A DNA stretch of 64,000 nucleotides from Stieleria varia (GCF_038443385.1 NZ_CP151726.1:4836001-4900000); one strand, 5' to 3'. Numbered from the stretch's first letter, positions 9,342 to 18,735 are shown. The notes: a model not told the origin generated them from the sequence alone. Numbers and translations are program-made.

Positions 9342-10588
9342 GCCGGCTCACGCCTAGTGAATTGAATCCACGCCATGCCTGCGACGGAACATATCAACAC
9401 AACAATACTGACCCACTGTGAAATCGTTAGCGCGGTGTCGAACTGGCCGGCTTCATCGACGCGAACGATTTCCAGGACAAACCGCAACACGGCATAGCTG
9501 GCAAAGCCAAGCATCATCAGTGTCCCGTCACGAAATTTCCAACGAGACAGGAAGCACAATGCGATACAGAGTGTCAGCGCAGAGACGCTGCTGATGATTT
9601 GAGCTGCGCGGACGGGCAAGGCCTTGGGGGGAAGCTCGTCGGGTCGGAAGGGATACTCACGCCCCGATACTTCCACCACCCACGGCCTGGGGACATCCTC
9701 TGCAGGCAGCTTCAACGCTTCCGAGTCCGCTCGGGGACGTACGGGATACGCGCCACGGAAAATCTGCCCCTCTTCGATTCCCCGTTGTGCCGCCAGTGAG
9801 TCTTCTTCGACCGCAAGGATTCGCCCCGTTTCTTCATCCACCCGCAGCCCGATCAGTTCCCCGCTGGCTGCTTGGTCCTCATAGACGCGACTGCCCGGCG
9901 GAAAATGAAGTGCCATCACGCCGTCGTCGCAACGTCCTCCATAACAGCATCCGTTCATCAAACATCCCAGCCTGCCGAAAAACACCCCCAGGAACATGCA
10001 AGGCACGATGATGTCGCCGAGTTTCAATAACGGCAGCTTACGCCAATACACAAACCCGACCGCAGCGAGAAAGCCACCGATGAACGATCCGTAGACCACC
10101 AGACCGCCTTCGTTGAACATCAACATGTTTCGAACGGTTTGGCCGGGAGTTTCACCGACAAAATTTTCAAAATACTGCACGACATAGAAAACGCGTGCAC
10201 CGACAATCCCCGCGACGAACACCCAGGGAGCAAGCGAATAGATCGTTTCGGGGTTCATTCCGCTTCGTTTGGCCCGTATCGCAGCCAAAGCGACCGAAGA
10301 AACGACGGCTATCAGTAGGAACACGCCGTAGCCGCGCACCGCCACCCCGACCGGTTCACCCTCCAGATTCTTTAGCTCGACCATCGGCAAGACGAAGACG
10401 ATCGCAGCGGCAACGATGCCCCACAAAATGCTTTCTGACGCGATCAACTCCCCAAACGACTGCCCCGATCGCCGTGCAACGAGCAGCCGCACGACGACGA
10501 AAATGGCGAACAAAATCAGTATCCAGCCGATGCCAAAAACCGGCAGTCCGGCGATTTCGTGAGGAATGAAAAGGAGCGTGCGACGCAT
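9338..10588 (-). CDS. lgt: Prolipoprotein diacylglyceryl transferase with a soluble insert
   Basis: Lgt transfers diacylglyceryl from phosphatidylglycerol to the lipobox cysteine in the inner membrane. Multiple hydrophobic segments are visible, with family motifs GARVFYVVQYF (130-140), EGGLVVYGSFIGG (160-172) and GRLGCLMNGCCYGG (205-218). From ATG 10588 the protein is 416 residues, well above the roughly 270-300 of typical Lgt. The excess is mainly a hydrophilic insertion at about 235-325, inside the region following the signature loop. Its centre, RILAVEEDSLAAQRGIEEG, resembles a PDZ carboxylate-binding segment. The insertion would face one side of the membrane between two helices. A further upstream TTG/ATG would only add a basic tail. 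Confidence 0.87.
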   Translation of the reverse strand: MRRTLLFIPHEIAGLPVFGIGWILILFAIFVVVRLLVARRSGQSFGELIASESILWGIVAAAIVFVLPMVELKNLEGEPVGVAVRGYGVFLLIAVVSSVALAAIRAKRSGMNPETIYSLAPWVFVAGIVGARVFYVVQYFENFVGETPGQTVRNMLMFNEGGLVVYGSFIGGFLAAVGFVYWRKLPLLKLGDIIVPCMFLGVFFGRLGCLMNGCCYGGRCDDGVMALHFPPGSRVYEDQAASGELIGLRVDEETGRILAVEEDSLAAQRGIEEGQIFRGAYPVRPRADSEALKLPAEDVPRPWVVEVSGREYPFRPDELPPKALPVRAAQIISSVSALTLCIALCFLSRWKFRDGTLMMLGFASYAVLRFVLEIVRVDEAGQFDTALTISQWVSIVVLICSVAGMAWIQFTRREPA

Positions 10589-10817
10589 TCGAGGATCTGG
10601 TTTTCGCGTAGGAAGGAGGGGAATCGCGATTGCTCTGGACGGTCCAGAACTGTCTTTTCTACGCTTCGGACATAACAATCGTCCAGCCGAATGCTAGCCG
10701 AAAGCAGGCCAACGCATCCGGAATCGCCCTCAATGCCCTGGAAACGCGATGAGTTTTCGTCCAAACACTCGTCCAAATGCCGCTCCGCAGCACGACGTTC
10801 CCCGTCCGAATGACGGC

Positions 10818-11555
10818 ATGGCGACGTCCGTCCGCGGGATCGTGCTCGCGATTTGTAGCAGCCTGATTCTGCTGTCACCCTCCCTCTGGGCAGATTTCCC
10901 GGTGTTCCGGGCGACCATTACCAACACCACCGATGAATCGGCATCTCCGGATGCGTTGCATTTGATCCTGTTCGATGGGGCTGATGTCTACGACTTTTCA
11001 CTTCGCCCGCCATACACCGTCACGGTGATCCAGTCAGACAATGAGCGAATTGTGATGTTGGCCAATGAAGAACAAGTGCAGTGCAAACTTTCGACATCGG
11101 ATTTGATGAATCAAGCCGTTCGTGTCAAGGAAAGCGCGACCACACCTGAGCTCAAGGAACGCTGGGGAATCTCTGCTGTCGCTGAGTCCAGCGACGACAA
11201 AACGTACGAACTTGCTTACGGTGCATTCCATTATCAAACGACGACACAGCCTGCTCACTCACGCGCTGTGGCCGTGGAGTTCGCGCGTTTCGCCGATTGG
11301 GCGTGTCGATTGAACATCCTGAGAAAACTCGGTCCGCCGCCGTTCGGTAGAATGACACTCAACGAACAAATCGCTGCGGCTGATCAACTGCCCCAATCGG
11401 TGACCTTGACGTACAAGTCGGACTCGGGCGAGCAAACCTTTCACTCAACGTATGAATTCACACTCGATCTCACCGACGCAGATAAGAGACGAATCGAATC
11501 GGTGCAGGAAAAGATAAACACCTATCGCGAAGTCCCGCTCAAAGCGTTTCCTTGA
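10818..11555 (+). CDS. Secreted protein of unknown function
   Basis: The product (about 245 residues from ATG 10818) has a signal peptide, MATSVRGIVLAICSSLILL to a cleavage site after SLWA. The mature part is soluble and mixed alpha/beta: FPVFRATITNTTDESASP, HLILFDGADVYDF, then a region with regularly spaced aromatic residues and a C-terminal strand pair (VTLTYKSDSGEQTF and YEFTLDLTDADKRRI). I recognise no family. A longer frame from 10749 is open, but it would put 23 polar residues before the signal peptide. It lies divergent from lgt. Confidence 0.6.
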   Translation: MATSVRGIVLAICSSLILLSPSLWADFPVFRATITNTTDESASPDALHLILFDGADVYDFSLRPPYTVTVIQSDNERIVMLANEEQVQCKLSTSDLMNQAVRVKESATTPELKERWGISAVAESSDDKTYELAYGAFHYQTTTQPAHSRAVAVEFARFADWACRLNILRKLGPPPFGRMTLNEQIAAADQLPQSVTLTYKSDSGEQTFHSTYEFTLDLTDADKRRIESVQEKINTYREVPLKAFP

Positions 11556-11635
11556 CGTTGTGGGTTTCGACAGAAATCGAGGAAGAGAGGAACTCTGGCG
11601 AATCCCATTACATGGCGAGGATGCATCGGCGTCAG

Positions 11636-13309
11636 TTATCGGTCCCACCACCAGCGTTGAATGGTGGGTGGCGCGTTTTGCTCGGTTCCACGCAAGGATG
11701 TCAGTGTTGGGTAGTCACTGATGTTTTCGCCGACGGCCACGCGGGTGTCCACGGCGACACCGCCGCTGGCCAACAAGACGTGATGCATCTTACGACCGTT
11801 TCGAACTTTATGGAGCGTCGCGATCGATTCGACTTGGCGAGGCGCCGTCAACGCGTATTGCGGGTATGTTGCGTCCGCAGCCAGTCCCGCCAATAACCGC
11901 TTCGTCGCATCGGCGTCTGCATGTTGATGCATCACTTGGGCGGCCGACGCGGCGTGATAAACCGACTCGAGAGCCGCGTAGACCGGATACCGATCGCGGA
12001 TCGCGCCGAACTGTCGGTTGAACTCGTCCACGAACATTTGGGTTCGCGGATCGACCAAGACGTTGCCGCGTCCACCTGTTGCCAAAGCACGTTGGTTTTG
12101 ACCGCTCAATTGAATCGCATCACCGGCGATTTCGAACACGGTCCGATCCGCGTCGGCCCGTACCGATTGCGGCCGCGCGGTGAACCAAAGTCTCAGCAGC
12201 AACTCATCCGGTGGTCCTTGAGCAATCGTGGCATCGATTGCATCCAAATAGTTTTTTACTCCCTCAGGCATCTCGGCTTCACCCAACGCCAGTTGTTTCA
12301 TGTGCCGGTCGGCTTCGACCATCAAGTGCCCGATCGCAGTGTCACCCGCGATCCCAAAGACCTCCACACGTTGCATGCCCAAGGCGTCTTGCAATGATTT
12401 TGCAGCCAATCCGATGGGGAGCTGTCCGGATTTGATTCGGGCGCCGACCTCGGCCGCCTGTTGCATGCCCGCCGGAGTCGGATCGATCGTGCATCCGAAG
12501 GGTTGATTGGCCGAAGCGGAAGCCAAGCAGGCAAAAAGGAAATCGCTTCGCATTGCCGCATCGCCACTTTGTCGATCAAGATACCAGCCGCCTGCGACAT
12601 CGATGCCACCCACCGGACCACCGACGATCACATCGTCGTCGGTCAAGATCACGTATTGGATTCGAGACAGTCCTGCCATGTGACGCATCGCGTCGTCGTA
12701 GGCAATGCCCGCAAGCTGACGTTCGGCCATCACATCGCGGAGGCGACGAAGTGAGATGAAACGCATGGCCGATGGCGACATCCATGCGTCGGCGTGGTCG
12801 ACGTCCCCTGGCAACGGTGGTGTCAGCATCGCGTTGAGTTGCCTCAGCGGATCCGATGCCGCCACTGTGAGGCACGGCTGGACGGTTCCCACCGGGTCGA
12901 CGTAGACGCCTTGGGGATACGGTGCCATCGTGCTGGGACCGCCGAGTGCTTCCCATGTGTCCGGGACAACCGTCTGCTGAATCAGCTGCATCAGCGAGTC
13001 AAAGTCGGCGAAAGAGCTGCCGCCCCGTGCGGCGCCGATGGCTTGCCGGCGAGCATCGGGGGAGTCGATGCCTCGAAGGGTAACGCCGGCAGCAACGGGA
13101 TCGCCCGAGGACGTTTGAGCGACAGCGATCTGAGCCAAGACCTGGTCCCGCTGAGCAGGAATGCTGTTGGGTACCGCAGCCTGTTTGGCCACGGAGAATT
13201 CGCCTGCCGCAATTTGCTTCCGCAGGTCATCGGCAAAGCCGGCTGGAGGGGCAATATGCAACGCTGCCAAGATCGCAGCAACCGTGAGCGTCAGATTCAG
13301 CAAGCGCAT
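11636..13309 (-). CDS. DUF1598 secreted protein, copy A
   Basis: From ATG 13309 (AGGATTTCGAG upstream) this 557-residue protein has a signal peptide (MRLLNLTLTVAAILAAL to GFADD). An N-terminal helical part with small internal symmetry (repeated AIA/AVAQT segments) precedes the DUF1598 region. Landmarks shared with the paralogue at 14761-16152 are SLRRLRD versus SLNRLEA, LAGLTSVQYVFFYPDTNDIVIAGPAEG versus MAGLSRIQYVILTDDDVIVGGPVGG, IDPTPAGMQ, LGMQRVEVFGI, HLMVEADRHMK, FTARPQSV, and a C-terminus RWWWDR. DUF1598 is almost confined to planctomycetes and has no known function; an extracytoplasmic role is inferred. Confidence 0.8.
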   Translation of the reverse strand: MRLLNLTLTVAAILAALHIAPPAGFADDLRKQIAAGEFSVAKQAAVPNSIPAQRDQVLAQIAVAQTSSGDPVAAGVTLRGIDSPDARRQAIGAARGGSSFADFDSLMQLIQQTVVPDTWEALGGPSTMAPYPQGVYVDPVGTVQPCLTVAASDPLRQLNAMLTPPLPGDVDHADAWMSPSAMRFISLRRLRDVMAERQLAGIAYDDAMRHMAGLSRIQYVILTDDDVIVGGPVGGIDVAGGWYLDRQSGDAAMRSDFLFACLASASANQPFGCTIDPTPAGMQQAAEVGARIKSGQLPIGLAAKSLQDALGMQRVEVFGIAGDTAIGHLMVEADRHMKQLALGEAEMPEGVKNYLDAIDATIAQGPPDELLLRLWFTARPQSVRADADRTVFEIAGDAIQLSGQNQRALATGGRGNVLVDPRTQMFVDEFNRQFGAIRDRYPVYAALESVYHAASAAQVMHQHADADATKRLLAGLAADATYPQYALTAPRQVESIATLHKVRNGRKMHHVLLASGGVAVDTRVAVGENISDYPTLTSLRGTEQNAPPTIQRWWWDR

Positions 13310-13619
13310 CTCGAAATCCTGAGTGGAGAATACAGCGGACAAGTTCGACGTCATGTCGGCGGAGGCGGCGACAACCAGTTTAGCAAATGCCAGTCCAGCG
13401 GCGAATCATTTTCCGAAATGTGCGATTCCGGGTTTTTCGTTGGGTCTGCCGAAAGGGAGGGTGTTTGATCGAGTGTTGCATTGTGCAACGATTGCCGCAA
13501 ATTGCTGCACCAAGGGGGCAGTCTGCAAACGGAAACGCTTGGGACTCGCCGCACGTTTGGCGGGGCACGCTATCGATTTGGAAAATCGAGCGACGATTGT
13601 CCTTCGACCGTTTGACCAA
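13310..13619. other. Intergenic spacer with 47-bp hairpin element
   Basis: This 310-base gap lies between the DUF1598 start and the bpt stop on the minus strand. No coding signal is convincing. The only recognised feature is the repeat at 13553-13599. Confidence 0.5.
13553..13599. repeat. 47-bp dispersed hairpin element, copy 1
   Basis: The segment from ACGTTTGGCGGGGCACG to GACGATTG is repeated at 18895-18941 with only two differences. Both fall in a small stem: CGATTT-gga-AAATCG here and CGACTT-gga-AAGTCG there, a compensatory T:A to C:G change. Both copies lie just past the 3' end of a minus-strand gene. Confidence 0.75.
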
Positions 13620-14363
13620 TCATTTGCCTTCCGCGATCGGCACCCATTTGCCTTCGATCAGTCGTTCTTGTGGACTGAAACGGGCTTTGTAGCTCAGATG
13701 CGGGTTCGCGGCGACATAGAGCCCGAGGTAGAGAAACTCGCGTCCGGTGTCGAGGACACGCTGGATTTGTTTCAGCACTGCGTAGGTGCCCAAACTGTAG
13801 CGGCTGAACTCGGGGGCAAAGTGTGTGTAGACGGCGGAAAAGCTGGTTCGTCCCCAATCGACGATCGCCACGGCGATCAACAAGTCATCCAGCGTGATCG
13901 CCAGTTCGGTGGTACTGAAACAGGTCTCGGTCAAGAACGCCTCATAGCTGAGCAAATCGACTTCGTCACCGTCGGAGAGTTTGCGTAATCGACGGTGGTC
14001 GTTGAACAATTGGACGCGACGATCGTCGGCGATTGGCGTTCCCCAGTGGCACCGCAGGTCGCGATCCCCTCGCTTCAAAACACGTTGCATCGAACGTGAC
14101 CAGTTGAACTGATCGGCCCGCAATCGCGTCGGCTGGCAGGCTTGGCAAATCGGGCAACGGGTACGGTACAAGTACACGCCACTGCGTCGATAACCGGCAG
14201 CCAACAACGCATCGGCATCGTCGCCATCGAGTTTGCCGACGGATACTTCCAGCGGCATCCGCGCTGTTTCGGCGAGGTAAGGACACGGCTGCAAGTGATC
14301 TTGAACGACCACCAGTCGACGCCGGCCCTCTGTCTGCTCCGAATCGGGATGACGATGATTCAT
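13620..14363 (-). CDS. bpt: Aspartate/glutamate leucyltransferase (arginyl-tRNA-protein transferase family)
   Basis: This 247-residue enzyme adds an amino acid from aminoacyl-tRNA to protein N-termini, creating an N-degron. The cysteine signature is complete: CPYL near residue 27, then GYRRSGVYLYRTRCPICQACQPTR (57-80). The C-terminal half has HFAPEFSRYSLGTYAVLKQI, LYLGLYVAANPHLSYKARF and a tail E-x-W. Length and motifs fit the bacterial Bpt group, although the choice between leucyl and arginyl donor is not decidable by eye. It sits between two DUF1598 genes. Confidence 0.88.
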   Translation of the reverse strand: MNHRHPDSEQTEGRRRLVVVQDHLQPCPYLAETARMPLEVSVGKLDGDDADALLAAGYRRSGVYLYRTRCPICQACQPTRLRADQFNWSRSMQRVLKRGDRDLRCHWGTPIADDRRVQLFNDHRRLRKLSDGDEVDLLSYEAFLTETCFSTTELAITLDDLLIAVAIVDWGRTSFSAVYTHFAPEFSRYSLGTYAVLKQIQRVLDTGREFLYLGLYVAANPHLSYKARFSPQERLIEGKWVPIAEGK

Positions 14364-14414
14364 AGGATTGACGCTTGGCCAAAGGGCTGTTGACTGGGTG
14401 CGTTAAGCAATTCT

Positions 14415-14617
14415 TGTGAGCCGATGGCGCTAGCCACGGGCTTCGAAGGGCTGGATCATCAACCAAGGCCCGCGGCTAGCGCCGTCGGCTCACGAAACCA
14501 ACAATCCCGCGGCTAGCGCCGTCGGCTCACGAAACCAACAAGCCCGCGGCTAGCGACGTCGGCTCACGAAACCAACAAGCCCGCGGCTAGCGCCGTCGGC
14601 TCACGAAACCAACATGC
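14415..14617. repeat. GCTAGC-centred REP array (family R1)
   Basis: One forward copy (GTGAGCCGATGGCGCTAGCC at 14416) is followed by four reverse copies of CGCGGCTAGCGCCGTCGGCT. The reverse copies repeat every 37 bases with the spacer GAAACCAACAAG. The forward copy and the first reverse copy can form a long hairpin. One unit has GAC in place of GCC. Spacers are identical, so this is not a CRISPR. Confidence 0.85.
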
Positions 14618-14675
14618 CGCGAGTGTTGCCGGGCATTTTGCTGCTGGAACGATAGCGATGCCAAGGGGAACGTCA

Positions 14676-14710
14676 AACAAAAAAAGCCCGACTCGGAGAA
14701 GTCGGGCTTT
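14676..14710 (-). terminator. Rho-independent terminator of the DUF1598 gene
   Basis: Read on the minus strand, AAAGCCCGACT and AGTCGGGCTTT form an 11-bp GC-rich stem with a short loop, followed directly by a run of seven T. It lies about 50 bases past the stop of the gene ending at 14761, the right place for its terminator. This is the clearest intrinsic terminator in the window. Confidence 0.9.
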
Positions 14711-14760
14711 AGGGTTTGCGGTGTGTTTGACCGGCTGAAGCCGGGAGACCTGCGGAGAGA

Positions 14761-16152
14761 TCAGTCCCACCACCATTGGCCTGGCTGCAGACCTGATGGG
14801 CCTGCTGATTGCTTGATTTGGTTGTTTTCGCCTTTGCGGTCGATCACCAAATACTCTTTGTCCAACGCCTTGCGAGGCTGCATTTGAACGCCGCCACCCA
14901 GAGGGGTCATCAGCGTGTTGCCTTTCCAAATCGCGTTGACGGCCGTTTCCACTTGCTGCGGGGCGGTGTAGGTCTGAACGGCAAACTGCGATTCGTCACC
15001 CAAGACGGGCATCGACCAACCGGCTTGTCCGTAGAAGTCTTGTTCCTGGATGTAGGCCGCAGCGATCGAGACATCCATTATTTGACGCAATTCCGCGTAG
15101 ATACTGACGCGGTCGGCGATCATGTTGTATTTCTCGGTGAACTCCTTGCAAAACGCTTCGCTGGCCTTGTTGACTCGCTTGGTTGCGATGCGATTTCCGC
15201 CGGCGACTCGCTCGTTTTCACCCACGAGTTGCACGCCACGCTCGTTGATCCGCATCGCCAATCCGTCTTCGCTAACGGCAACACCGTCATAGCGAGGTTG
15301 AAAATACCAGCGTTCCATAGCGTTGGCGGCGACCGATGTCGGGTTGGCACGCTCGACATAGCTGGTGACGCGGACGGGCAGACGCTCCAGTCCGATTCCG
15401 ATCAGCTTCATCCGATAGTCGGCTTCCACCAGCACGCGGGCAAAGTGGGTCGTGTCAGGGACTCCGTTAAAGGTCACGGTTTGCAGTCCCAGATTTTCCT
15501 TCAGGCCACTGGCCAATCGCTGCGCGTCGCTCGGTTGAACTCGACCGCGGACGGCGGCGAGGAACTGTTGCATCCGCTGCAGTCCCTCGGCGGTCGGGTC
15601 GATCGACACACTGATCACGCCCGTTTCGGGGCTGCCAGGTGCGAAAGCTCGCATGGCGGTCACCATGTCTTCGAGCAAAACGGTCGGGCGACCGGATTCG
15701 ATCCCAATGAAACGGTTCGTCGGATCAGCAGCGAATCCTTCTGCAGGACCAGCGATCACGATGTCGTTGGTGTCGGGGTAAAAGAAGACGTATTGAACCG
15801 AAGTCAATCCGGCCAGGGCTTTCATGGCGTCATCCGGCTGACGTCCGGCGGCGACTTCGGCTGCCAAGGCGGCTTCCAGTCGGTTGAGCGAGACCTTGCG
15901 GAGCTTGCTCGATTTCATCAAATCGCTGTCGGCCATCCGGCGGGCGGCTTCAAAACGCTGGCGTGCGAGCTGGTGGTCAAACTGCTTGACCTGCAGCACG
16001 CCACGGGCGTCGACATCGATCCCTGCGATCGGTTGCGCGAAATTGTTAACATTATTGCCACCGCCATTGTTCTGCGCAAATGTATTTGCGGCGGGAAATG
16101 CGAACAGGCAAAGGGCCGCAAAGGCGGTCATCGAACGGAAAAGGTTTTTCAT
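14761..16152 (-). CDS. DUF1598 secreted protein, copy B
   Basis: This 463-residue protein starts at ATG 16152 (a GTG directly before it is possible). Its signal peptide MKNLFRSMTAFAALCLFAFP ends near TFAQ, followed by an Asn/Gly-rich linker. The DUF1598 core begins near residue 55 and shares the IQYV/VQYV-DIVIAGPAEG strand pair, SIDPTAEGLQRM, LGLQTVTF, ARVLVEADYRMKLIGIGLE and ERWYFQPRYDGVAVSEDG landmarks. It ends GQWWWD, the same Trp-rich C-terminus as copy A. It lacks copy A's extra N-terminal helical region. A strong terminator follows the gene. Confidence 0.82.
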   Translation of the reverse strand: MKNLFRSMTAFAALCLFAFPAANTFAQNNGGGNNVNNFAQPIAGIDVDARGVLQVKQFDHQLARQRFEAARRMADSDLMKSSKLRKVSLNRLEAALAAEVAAGRQPDDAMKALAGLTSVQYVFFYPDTNDIVIAGPAEGFAADPTNRFIGIESGRPTVLLEDMVTAMRAFAPGSPETGVISVSIDPTAEGLQRMQQFLAAVRGRVQPSDAQRLASGLKENLGLQTVTFNGVPDTTHFARVLVEADYRMKLIGIGLERLPVRVTSYVERANPTSVAANAMERWYFQPRYDGVAVSEDGLAMRINERGVQLVGENERVAGGNRIATKRVNKASEAFCKEFTEKYNMIADRVSIYAELRQIMDVSIAAAYIQEQDFYGQAGWSMPVLGDESQFAVQTYTAPQQVETAVNAIWKGNTLMTPLGGGVQMQPRKALDKEYLVIDRKGENNQIKQSAGPSGLQPGQWWWD

Positions 16153-16712
16153 CACTCAAGCCAACTTCAGATGGTGGCACCAGAAAAGGTGTGGTTTGTG
16201 AGCTCGACAATAGTTGCTCGGAGCCGTTTCGGCAACAAACTGGCAGTTCTGGGGAAGGAATTCGGGTAAGGATTGATCCGGTCACAGCGAATCGATCGGC
16301 CGGTGGCCGCTGAATCTCCGTGTTGGAGCGTCCCGATGGAGCAAATCGCGTGCCTTGGACTTTTTAGAAAAACCCGTGTTTTCCCGCCCGAGCCTCGTCG
16401 ATCCCCCCAACCGTGGACTGCGTGCAACCTTATTCAGACGCGATCCGGGGACTGTCCGTTCCAATTGATGGGCCTAAAGGCAGACAATCCCACGAAAACT
16501 TAGCTTGCCACTTGATCGGCGTCCGCACCCTTTCGGATTTTTCACAACCACCTAAAATCCGGCCTTTGCTGGAAATCGACCCCCTCGCGGACGGTCAAGC
16601 GACGCGTCGCCCAAAATGAACCTGATTCCCATTGCATCGACGCGGGTTCCACTGACGATCACGTTCCCCAGACGCTTAGCGGGCGTCGCAGAATACAAGA
16701 GACAGATTCAAG
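16153..16712. other. Divergent intergenic region upstream of gnd
   Basis: About 560 bases separate the DUF1598 copy B start from gnd. No convincing coding frame, RNA gene or repeat family was seen. It should carry the promoters of both flanking genes. Confidence 0.5.
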
Positions 16713-18191
16713 ATGAGTGGTGATTGCGATTTTGGTTTGATTGGCTTGGCCGTGATGGGCGAAAACTTGGCTCTCAATGTGGAGAGTCGTGGTTACAAAG
16801 TCGCCGTCTATAACCGTACGACCAGCAAGGTCGACGAGTTGATTGCTGGCCGCGCCGCTGGCAAGAATTTTGTCGGCACCCACACCCTGGAGGACTTTGT
16901 CAAATCGGTCAAACGTCCACGCAAATTGATGATGCTGGTCAAAGCAGGCCCGGCGGTCGACGCCTTGATCGAAACGTTGATCCCACTGTGTGAACCCGGC
17001 GACATCATCATCGACGGGGGCAACACCCACTACGTGGACACGGAACGACGTACCAAGCAAGTCGAGGATGCTGGATTGCTGTACGTCGGTTGCGGCGTTT
17101 CGGGTGGCGAAGAAGGCGCGCTGAAAGGCCCCAGCCTGATGCCCGGTGGCAGCAAAGCGGCCTGGCCGGAAGTCAAAGAGATGTTCCAAGCCATCGCCGC
17201 AAAGGTCGGACCCAACGACGACATCCCTTGCTGTGAATGGGTCGGCCCCCGCGGTGCCGGTCACTACGTCAAGATGGTCCACAACGGGATCGAATACGGC
17301 GACATGCAGCTGATCTGCGAAGCCTATCAGTTGCTGCACGAACTGGGCGGATTGTCCAACGACGAACTGTATGATGTGTTCGACGATTGGAATCGCGGTG
17401 ACCTACAAAGCTATCTGATCGAGATCTCCCGAGACATCTTTAGCGTCAAAGACGACCAAGGTGGTGACGGACACTTGGTCGACAAGATCATGGACGTGGC
17501 CGGAGCCAAGGGGACGGGCAAGTGGATGAGCCAACTGGCGCTGGACCTGGGCGTTCCTAGCACCCTCGTCACCACGGCCGTGTTTGCCCGCGGTCTGTCG
17601 GCACAGAAAGACGCCCGTGTGCGTGCGAGTGAAAAACTGGAAGGCCCCGCTGCCGGTTCCAACGCCGAGATGAACGCGGTCGTTGAAAAGCTGGTCGGTG
17701 ACAAAGCTGCGTTTGTCGAAGCCGTCCGCCAAGCGCTCTATGCCTCCAAGATCGTCAGCTATGCCCAGGGCTACGTGCAGTTGCAAGCCGCATCGCAGGA
17801 GCACGACTGGGATTTGGACTATGGCCTCTGTGCTCTGCTGTGGCGTGGCGGCTGCATCATCAGGGCAAAATTCCTGGATCGTATCAAGGAAGCCTTTGAT
17901 GCCGATCCGAACTTGGAAAACCTGTTGTTGGACAAGTTCTTTGACGAAGCCATCCAGAACGCGCAAGAAGCTTGGCGGGCCGTCGTTGCCACCGCATCGA
18001 TCGTCGGCATCCCCGTCCCCGCGTTCAGCACCGCGCTGAACTACTACGACGGCTACCGCTTGGCTCGCTTGCCCGCCAACTTGTTGCAAGCCCAACGCGA
18101 TTACTTCGGCGCCCACACATACCAACGTTTGGACAAAGAAGGCACGTTCCACACCGAATGGATCCAGCTTCGCAAAGAACCCAAGGCGTAG
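16713..18191 (+). CDS. gnd: 6-phosphogluconate dehydrogenase, decarboxylating
   Basis: This 492-residue cytosolic enzyme converts 6-phosphogluconate and NADP+ to ribulose-5-phosphate and CO2 in the oxidative pentose-phosphate pathway. The nucleotide-binding loop is GLIGLAVMGENLALN, with the NADP-type segment YNRTTSK after beta-2. IDGGNTHYVDTERR, GCGVSGGEEGALKGPSLMPGG and the catalytic GPRGAGHYVKMVHNGIEYGDMQ segment (with Lys and the later Glu) are intact. Length matches the long dimeric class. The ATG at 16713 gives MSGDCDFG. No other pentose-phosphate gene is adjacent. Confidence 0.96.
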   Translation: MSGDCDFGLIGLAVMGENLALNVESRGYKVAVYNRTTSKVDELIAGRAAGKNFVGTHTLEDFVKSVKRPRKLMMLVKAGPAVDALIETLIPLCEPGDIIIDGGNTHYVDTERRTKQVEDAGLLYVGCGVSGGEEGALKGPSLMPGGSKAAWPEVKEMFQAIAAKVGPNDDIPCCEWVGPRGAGHYVKMVHNGIEYGDMQLICEAYQLLHELGGLSNDELYDVFDDWNRGDLQSYLIEISRDIFSVKDDQGGDGHLVDKIMDVAGAKGTGKWMSQLALDLGVPSTLVTTAVFARGLSAQKDARVRASEKLEGPAAGSNAEMNAVVEKLVGDKAAFVEAVRQALYASKIVSYAQGYVQLQAASQEHDWDLDYGLCALLWRGGCIIRAKFLDRIKEAFDADPNLENLLLDKFFDEAIQNAQEAWRAVVATASIVGIPVPAFSTALNYYDGYRLARLPANLLQAQRDYFGAHTYQRLDKEGTFHTEWIQLRKEPKA

Positions 18192-18269
18192 GTGCCTATC
18201 TATTGTCGTTCGACTCTCAGAGTCGAAAACGAACGCCACCAAACGCTTTGGGCCGACTATTCAGCAATC

Positions 18270-18294
18270 GTATGTCATGCTGTGCATGACATAC
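18270..18294. repeat. Palindrome GTATGTCATGC-TGT-GCATGACATAC
   Basis: A perfect 11-bp inverted repeat around a 3-base loop lies about 80 bases past the gnd stop. Its core matches the palindromes at 849-865 and 39439-39453. With no T-run, it could act as a structural 3' end or a protein-binding site. Confidence 0.7.
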
Positions 18295-18350
18295 TGCCCG
18301 CTTGTCTTCACGGCGTCCATTCTGCGACGCCCTTCGGAGACTGCTGATTT

Positions 18351-18472
18351 AGTGAGCCGCAAGGCGCTAGTGGCCTGTTGATTGAATCGAAATTGGGAAC
18401 GCAAGGGTGAGCCGTGGGCCGTAAGGCACCGGGCAATGCGGTAGGCCCGGCCGCTTACGCGTCGCGGCTCAC
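18351..18472. repeat. Degenerate R1 repeats
   Basis: GTGAGCCGCAAGGCGCTAG at 18350 resembles half of the R1 consensus. GTGAGCCG at 18407 and CGGCTCAC at 18465-18472 form the ends of an inverted repeat around a GC-rich imperfect stem (AGGCACCGGGC / GTAGGCCCGGCC). Confidence 0.55.
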
Positions 18473-18489
18473 TCAATCAACGGCCCGCT

Positions 18490-18668
18490 AGCCCGGATTA
18501 TTCATCAGCCGGAACGCGATAGCGTCCGGTTCTTGACTATAGGCATGAGAACCGGACGCTATCGCGTGGCGGCTGATCTGCGCAGACTGTTTTTCTGCCA
18601 ATCCGCGCAAGCCTTTTCACGCAAACGTATTGCGATGACTGTAGTGAGTCGCGTGAATAATCCGGGCT
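18490..18668. repeat. R2 element, inverted repeats with CGCGATAGCGTCCGGTTC arms
   Basis: AGCCCGGATTATTCA at the left and TGAATAATCCGGGCT at the right end bound about 179 bases. Inside, CGCGATAGCGTCCGGTTC and GAACCGGACGCTATCGCG make a perfect 18-bp hairpin arm pair. A shorter copy occurs at 51215-51300 and a degraded one at 60938-61046. The structure suggests a non-autonomous mobile element. Confidence 0.7.
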
Positions 18669-18735
18669 AGCCGCGGGCCTAATGGTGTTGACGAAACCCT
18701 TCGAGGCCCGTGGCTAGCGCCATCGGCTCACAGAC
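18666..18735. repeat. R1 inverted pair
   Basis: GGCTAGCCGCGGGCC is followed, after a 27-base loop containing CCCTTCGA, by GGCCCGTGGCTAGCGCCATC and GGCTCAC. The two halves are inverted copies of the R1 unit. Confidence 0.75.
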
